The notes below the pieces were generated by a model. It did not search any database, had not been told where the DNA came from, and saw nothing but the letters and a program-made list of their open reading frames with translations. Below, one piece after another: positions 8,078 to 11,357 of a stretch of 11,357 bases of DNA. The stretch covers positions 1 through 11,357 of the forward strand of contig CALFYS010000035.1 in assembly GCA_937952245.1 (NCBI GenBank), given 5' to 3'. The translations under genes and the position numbers were made by a program. Positions within the stretch are counted from its first letter, which is position 1; each line of letters begins with the position of its first letter. This DNA comes from an uncultured Alphaproteobacteria bacterium (GTDB lineage: Bacteria > Pseudomonadota > Alphaproteobacteria > Puniceispirillales > UBA1172).

Positions 8078-8902
8078 ATGAAATGGATTGAGATAAGGAT
8101 CATGACCCGTTCAGCATCGCTTAATAAAAATCAGGTTGCGCTGATCACCGGTGGGTTATCAGGCATCGGTCTTCAGAGCGCGTTGATGTTGCTAGAACGT
8201 TCAGTTCACATCGCCGCTGTTTCATCGCAAGCCGATCAGCATCGTGACGCTCAATCTCAGCTTATGGATATGGCGGATCGTCACGGGGCAAAGGCGGTTT
8301 TTATCTCGCTTGATCTCCGTCATGCGGATCGCGTTGCCAGCGTAACTTCTGAAATTCGCGCGACCCTTGGCCCTATTTCAATTTTGGTAAACGCGGCAGG
8401 GGTTTATCATCATGAAACATTATCAGACCACAGCATTGACGGTTGGGCCAACACAATGGCGATTAATCTGACCGGCCCTTTTTTAACAACCCGCGCGTGT
8501 TGGCCGGATATGGTGGCCGCCCATCATGGCCGGGTGATTAACATCGCATCAACCGCCGCCCATATGGGAATGGCTGAATACGCGGGGTATTGCGCGGCTA
8601 AATCAGGTCTCTTGGGGTTAACCCGAGTGACCGCCCTAGAAGGCGCACCCTATGGGATTACGTGCAATTCCATCAGCCCATCATGGGTCGATACCCCGAT
8701 GATGCGTGAAAGTTTAACTCAACAAGCACAAAGCCTTGGCACATCGGTTGATCGCCTTTATGCCGATGCCAAAGATTCAAACCCCCAAGCGCGCATTATC
8801 ACTCCTCAGGAAATCGCCCAACAGGTGACATGGCTTGCGCTTGATGCCCCGCAAGCCCTGACAGGGGAGGATATTCTGATGACAGGTGGGGCGCAATGGT
8901 AG
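8078..8902 (+). CDS. Short-chain dehydrogenase/reductase (SDR), classical type
   Basis: This 274-residue protein is a classical SDR: a single Rossmann domain that oxidises or reduces a hydroxyl/carbonyl with NAD(P)H. The cofactor motif TGGLSGIG is at 24-31, NAAG at 105-108, and the catalytic Ser158, Tyr171 and Lys175 (YCAAK) are all present. The usual PG after the catalytic region is SPSWVDTPM (200-208). Neither a clear acidic (NAD) nor a basic (NADP) residue follows beta-2, so cofactor is undecided. It resembles the FabG/3-hydroxybutyrate dehydrogenase group, but substrate is unknown. It is divergent from the methylamine operon and overlaps the next gene by 7 nt, so the two should be co-translated. 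The start at 8078 has AGGA four bases upstream; the ATG at 8102 is possible and would remove eight residues that precede the fold. Confidence 0.9.
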   Translation: MKWIEIRIMTRSASLNKNQVALITGGLSGIGLQSALMLLERSVHIAAVSSQADQHRDAQSQLMDMADRHGAKAVFISLDLRHADRVASVTSEIRATLGPISILVNAAGVYHHETLSDHSIDGWANTMAINLTGPFLTTRACWPDMVAAHHGRVINIASTAAHMGMAEYAGYCAAKSGLLGLTRVTALEGAPYGITCNSISPSWVDTPMMRESLTQQAQSLGTSVDRLYADAKDSNPQARIITPQEIAQQVTWLALDAPQALTGEDILMTGGAQW

Positions 8903-9657
8903 GGCAAAAAAACATCGCCTTATGGTCACACCCAAGAAGCATGTCAACCAGCGTTGAGCGATATTTTCGGGAACGGGGTGATTGTTGGTGCCACCATGAA
9001 CCTTTCATGTATTTCTATTACTTGGAAAAACATGGCCAGCCTTACCCGGGATTTGACCCTGAAGATGATCGCCCTCGTCACCTCCATGATATAGCCAATA
9101 TGGTGACGACTGAACTTGATGCCGCCAAACCGCATCAACATATTTTCTTTAAGGATATGAGTTATTATATCACCGATCACTTGAGCCAATTGCAGGCAAT
9201 GATGCGGGAAACTGTTCCCGTTTTTTTGATTCGTGACCCAAAGATGAGTCTGGCATCATACAGCAAACTTGACCCACAATTTACCTGTGAAGAAGGCGGG
9301 TTAGAAGCCCAATGGAAACATTATCAAATGTTAATATCATGGGGCATTGAACCCTTGGTGATTGATGCCAGCACCATCACATCCTCACCAGAATCCGCCA
9401 TGAAACGTGTTTGTGATTATATCGGCATCCCTTTTCATCAAGACGCGTTGTCATGGGATGCGGATGCCTTGCCCAATGATTGGCAACAAACACAAGCCTG
9501 GCATCAAGGCAGCATCAACAGCACAGGTTTTGCCTCGCCAGACACCCGTGATCCTGATGAGGTGTTTGAAACCGCCGCCCAAAATATGCCCGTGCTTCAC
9601 GATTATCTAGCCCATCACCAACCGTTTTATGATCGGTTGAAGGCGTGCGTGATGTGA
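8896..9657 (+). CDS. PAPS-dependent sulfotransferase-like protein
   Basis: This 253-residue soluble protein has the two nucleotide-binding signatures of sulfotransferases. The 5'-phosphosulfate loop is HPRSMSTS (12-19). The 3'-phosphate motif is RDPKMSLAS (113-121), with Arg113 and Ser121 eight residues apart, as Arg130 and Ser138 are in human SULT1 enzymes. The segment around 155-192 (PLVIDASTI ... RVCDYIGIPF ... LSW) is typical of a small bacterial group that is also found joined to aminotransferase-like proteins in plants. The reaction would be transfer of sulfate from PAPS to a hydroxyl or amine; the acceptor is unknown. The start lies inside the SDR stop (7-nt overlap, weak AGGTGGGG upstream), so it is probably coupled to the SDR. 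A choline- or amine-derived acceptor would suit the context but is speculation. Confidence 0.85.
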   Translation: MVGQKNIALWSHPRSMSTSVERYFRERGDCWCHHEPFMYFYYLEKHGQPYPGFDPEDDRPRHLHDIANMVTTELDAAKPHQHIFFKDMSYYITDHLSQLQAMMRETVPVFLIRDPKMSLASYSKLDPQFTCEEGGLEAQWKHYQMLISWGIEPLVIDASTITSSPESAMKRVCDYIGIPFHQDALSWDADALPNDWQQTQAWHQGSINSTGFASPDTRDPDEVFETAAQNMPVLHDYLAHHQPFYDRLKACVM

Positions 9658-9707
9658 TATGATGCGATTATTTTAAAATGAAATGCTCTTTGCCGTGGGA
9701 TAACGGG

Positions 9708-11357
9708 TTACCGTGGGTTTTCTTCCTGCCGGAATTTATAGGCCGCGTGTTCTGGCGGCAATTGTTCTGCCCCCAAAATATGATCCGCAATGCGCGCCGC
9801 CATCATTTGAGTAGGGGCGTTTAAATTGCCGCTGATAATCTTCGGCATAATAGAAGCGTCCACCACCCGCAACCCACCAATGCCATGCACCCGCCCCCAT
9901 TCATCCACCACGGCATCAGCATCATGCCCCATGCGGCAACTGCATGACGGGTGGTAATCGGTGGCGCATTCCGCCCTGATGATGTCTTTAATCTCATCAT
10001 CGGTTTTAGCCTCAGCGGTAGCGCCAATTTCACCGCCTGTAAGCCCTTTAAACGCTGGCCTTGCGATCAAATCACGGGCTTTTTTGATGCCATTCATCAT
10101 GATGGTGAGATCATCGGGATGCTGCATATAATTAAAGGTGATCAAAGGCGCGCCATCAAGGTCATGGGGGTTGAGGCGGATATGACCATGGCTTCTTGGG
10201 TGGAGCTGATCAATATGAAATGAAAACCCTTGGGTGACTTTAAATTGCCCGCCTTTTTCTTCAAATCCTGTGGGGCCAAAGTGATATTGAATATCCGGCC
10301 TGCTGACGCCATCCTCACTTCGGATCAGCCCCCCTGCTTCCCAGATATGCGATGTCGCCACCCCTTGCCTTCTGGTCAGCCAGTTTATCCCTGTGGTGAG
10401 TTTTTTAATGGGGTTGTTCAAGCGGTGCATTTCAAATGATTTCAGGCTTTTGAATTGCAACACCATGGTGGCGTGGTCTTGCAAATTCTGGCCGACACCA
10501 TTTAATTTGACCGTTGTTTTAAGCCCTGCTTCTTTTAATTGGTCTTCAGGCCCAATGCCTGATTTCAACAAAATCTGTGGGGAGTTAATCGCCCCTGCCG
10601 AAAGAATAAATTCTTTTTTGGCCTCCACCTGATGCGCTTGACCATCCATCCGAAACGTTAAATGGGTGATGCGATTGCCCTTGATGGTAAAACGATCAAC
10701 GAAAGCCCCCACCAAGACGGTCAGATTTTTGCGGCCTCTTGCGGGGCGAAGATGGGCAACCGCCGCGGAACACCGCTGGCCATTGCCAATGGTGGCGTCC
10801 AGCCTTGCCAAGCCTTCGGGGTTATAGCCATTGAGATCATCGGAATTGCCTTGTCCTGATTCAGCCCCTGCCAGTAGAAAAGCATCAATCAAAGGGCTTT
10901 GATGCTGGCTTTGGCTGACGGATAATGGCCCCTTGCTGCCGCGCCATTCGCTCTCCCCACGGTCTGATGCCTCACCTGCCCTGAAATACGGCAAGCAATG
11001 TTCAAACCGCCATGGCTTGAGGTCAAAACCTTCTGCCCAATGATCATAATCATCGGGATGGCCGCGCATATAGACCATCGAATTGATCGACGAAGACCCC
11101 CCAAGAACTTTACCCCGAGGCGTCCAAACCGAACGGTTATTCAAGGCTTTTTCTTGGGCGCTGTCATAATTCCAATTGATCTTGGGGTTGCGATACGCGC
11201 TATAGACCCCTGCCGGAATATGGATCATCAAGTTGCGGTCTTTAGGGCCAGACTCGATCAATAAAACGTCAAATTCGCCACTACGCGAAAGTTTTTCCGC
11301 CAGCACGCATCCCGCGGAACCTGCCCCAATAATAATGTAATCGTACCCAGATTTTAC
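9708..11357 (-). CDS. betA: GMC-family oxidoreductase, choline-dehydrogenase-like (5' end beyond window)
   Basis: There are 549 residues visible; the frame stays open through the right edge, so the N-terminus may be missing a few residues. A GTG at 11306 is not the start, because the FAD motif GAGSAG (visible residues 11-16) lies upstream of it. The GMC signatures are GKVLGGSSSIN (82-92) and GAINSPQILLKSGIG (255-269). The active-site pair is His469 (YHPSCSCRMG) and Asn513 (GNLNAPT), 44 residues apart like His466/Asn510 of choline oxidase. The C-terminal region VDASIMPKIISGNLNAPT is very like BetA, which oxidises choline to betaine aldehyde. GMC paralogues acting on other alcohols are common in alphaproteobacteria, so the symbol is tentative. 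It converges on the sulfotransferase gene with only 50 bp between stops, and no strong terminator is visible there. Confidence 0.9.
   Translation of the reverse strand, partial: VKSGYDYIIIGAGSAGCVLAEKLSRSGEFDVLLIESGPKDRNLMIHIPAGVYSAYRNPKINWNYDSAQEKALNNRSVWTPRGKVLGGSSSINSMVYMRGHPDDYDHWAEGFDLKPWRFEHCLPYFRAGEASDRGESEWRGSKGPLSVSQSQHQSPLIDAFLLAGAESGQGNSDDLNGYNPEGLARLDATIGNGQRCSAAVAHLRPARGRKNLTVLVGAFVDRFTIKGNRITHLTFRMDGQAHQVEAKKEFILSAGAINSPQILLKSGIGPEDQLKEAGLKTTVKLNGVGQNLQDHATMVLQFKSLKSFEMHRLNNPIKKLTTGINWLTRRQGVATSHIWEAGGLIRSEDGVSRPDIQYHFGPTGFEEKGGQFKVTQGFSFHIDQLHPRSHGHIRLNPHDLDGAPLITFNYMQHPDDLTIMMNGIKKARDLIARPAFKGLTGGEIGATAEAKTDDEIKDIIRAECATDYHPSCSCRMGHDADAVVDEWGRVHGIGGLRVVDASIMPKIISGNLNAPTQMMAARIADHILGAEQLPPEHAAYKFRQEENPR

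Noticed and set aside
9703..9720. Terminator between the convergent sulfotransferase and GMC genes
   Set aside because: ACGG-GTTA-CCGT gives only a four-base-pair stem, followed by GGGTTTT; too weak to call. CCGTGGG is also repeated at 9693-9699 and 9711-9717, which looks incidental.

Overview
This window reads as a stretch of an alphaproteobacterial chromosome, probably from a marine lineage. The clues are a dense arrangement of overlapping genes, moderate GC, a tRNA-fMet 3' end of alphaproteobacterial type, and enzyme families typical of bacteria that eat methylated amines. A SAR116-like origin is a guess from gene style only; no marker gene is present.

Layout. Positions 1-262 hold no protein gene. 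They contain a rho-independent terminator on the minus strand (38-66), a 32-nt copy of the 3' end of initiator tRNA (92-123, minus strand) that looks like an integration scar, and a cluster of short repeats. Positions 263-7926 form a four-gene minus-strand operon, transcribed right to left: an MttB-family methyltransferase without pyrrolysine, a sarcosine-dehydrogenase-like FAD/GcvT protein, a dimethylglycine-dehydrogenase-like FAD/GcvT protein, and a class III aminotransferase of the alanine-glyoxylate type. The genes overlap or nearly touch (17 nt, 4 nt, 23-bp gap). A 151-bp divergent regulatory region (7927-8077) separates this operon from a plus-strand pair, an SDR oxidoreductase and a small PAPS-type sulfotransferase, which overlap by 7 nt. 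Convergent to that pair is a GMC-family choline-dehydrogenase-like gene, whose 5' end runs off the right edge of the window.

How the genes may work together (inference). The GMC enzyme would oxidise choline towards betaine aldehyde. The MttB-like enzyme would remove one methyl from glycine betaine (or another quaternary amine) to a corrinoid carrier. The two FAD/GcvT proteins would turn dimethylglycine into sarcosine and then glycine, handing formaldehyde-level carbon to tetrahydrofolate. The aminotransferase would handle the glycine/glyoxylate end product. No corrinoid protein, corrinoid:THF methyltransferase, betaine aldehyde dehydrogenase or transporter is in the window. The SDR and sulfotransferase have no assigned substrate and are the least explained part.

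The orientation of the tRNA-fMet fragment implies that, if it is an attachment-site repeat, the whole catabolic cluster lies inside an integrated element whose intact tRNA-fMet end is to the right of this window.
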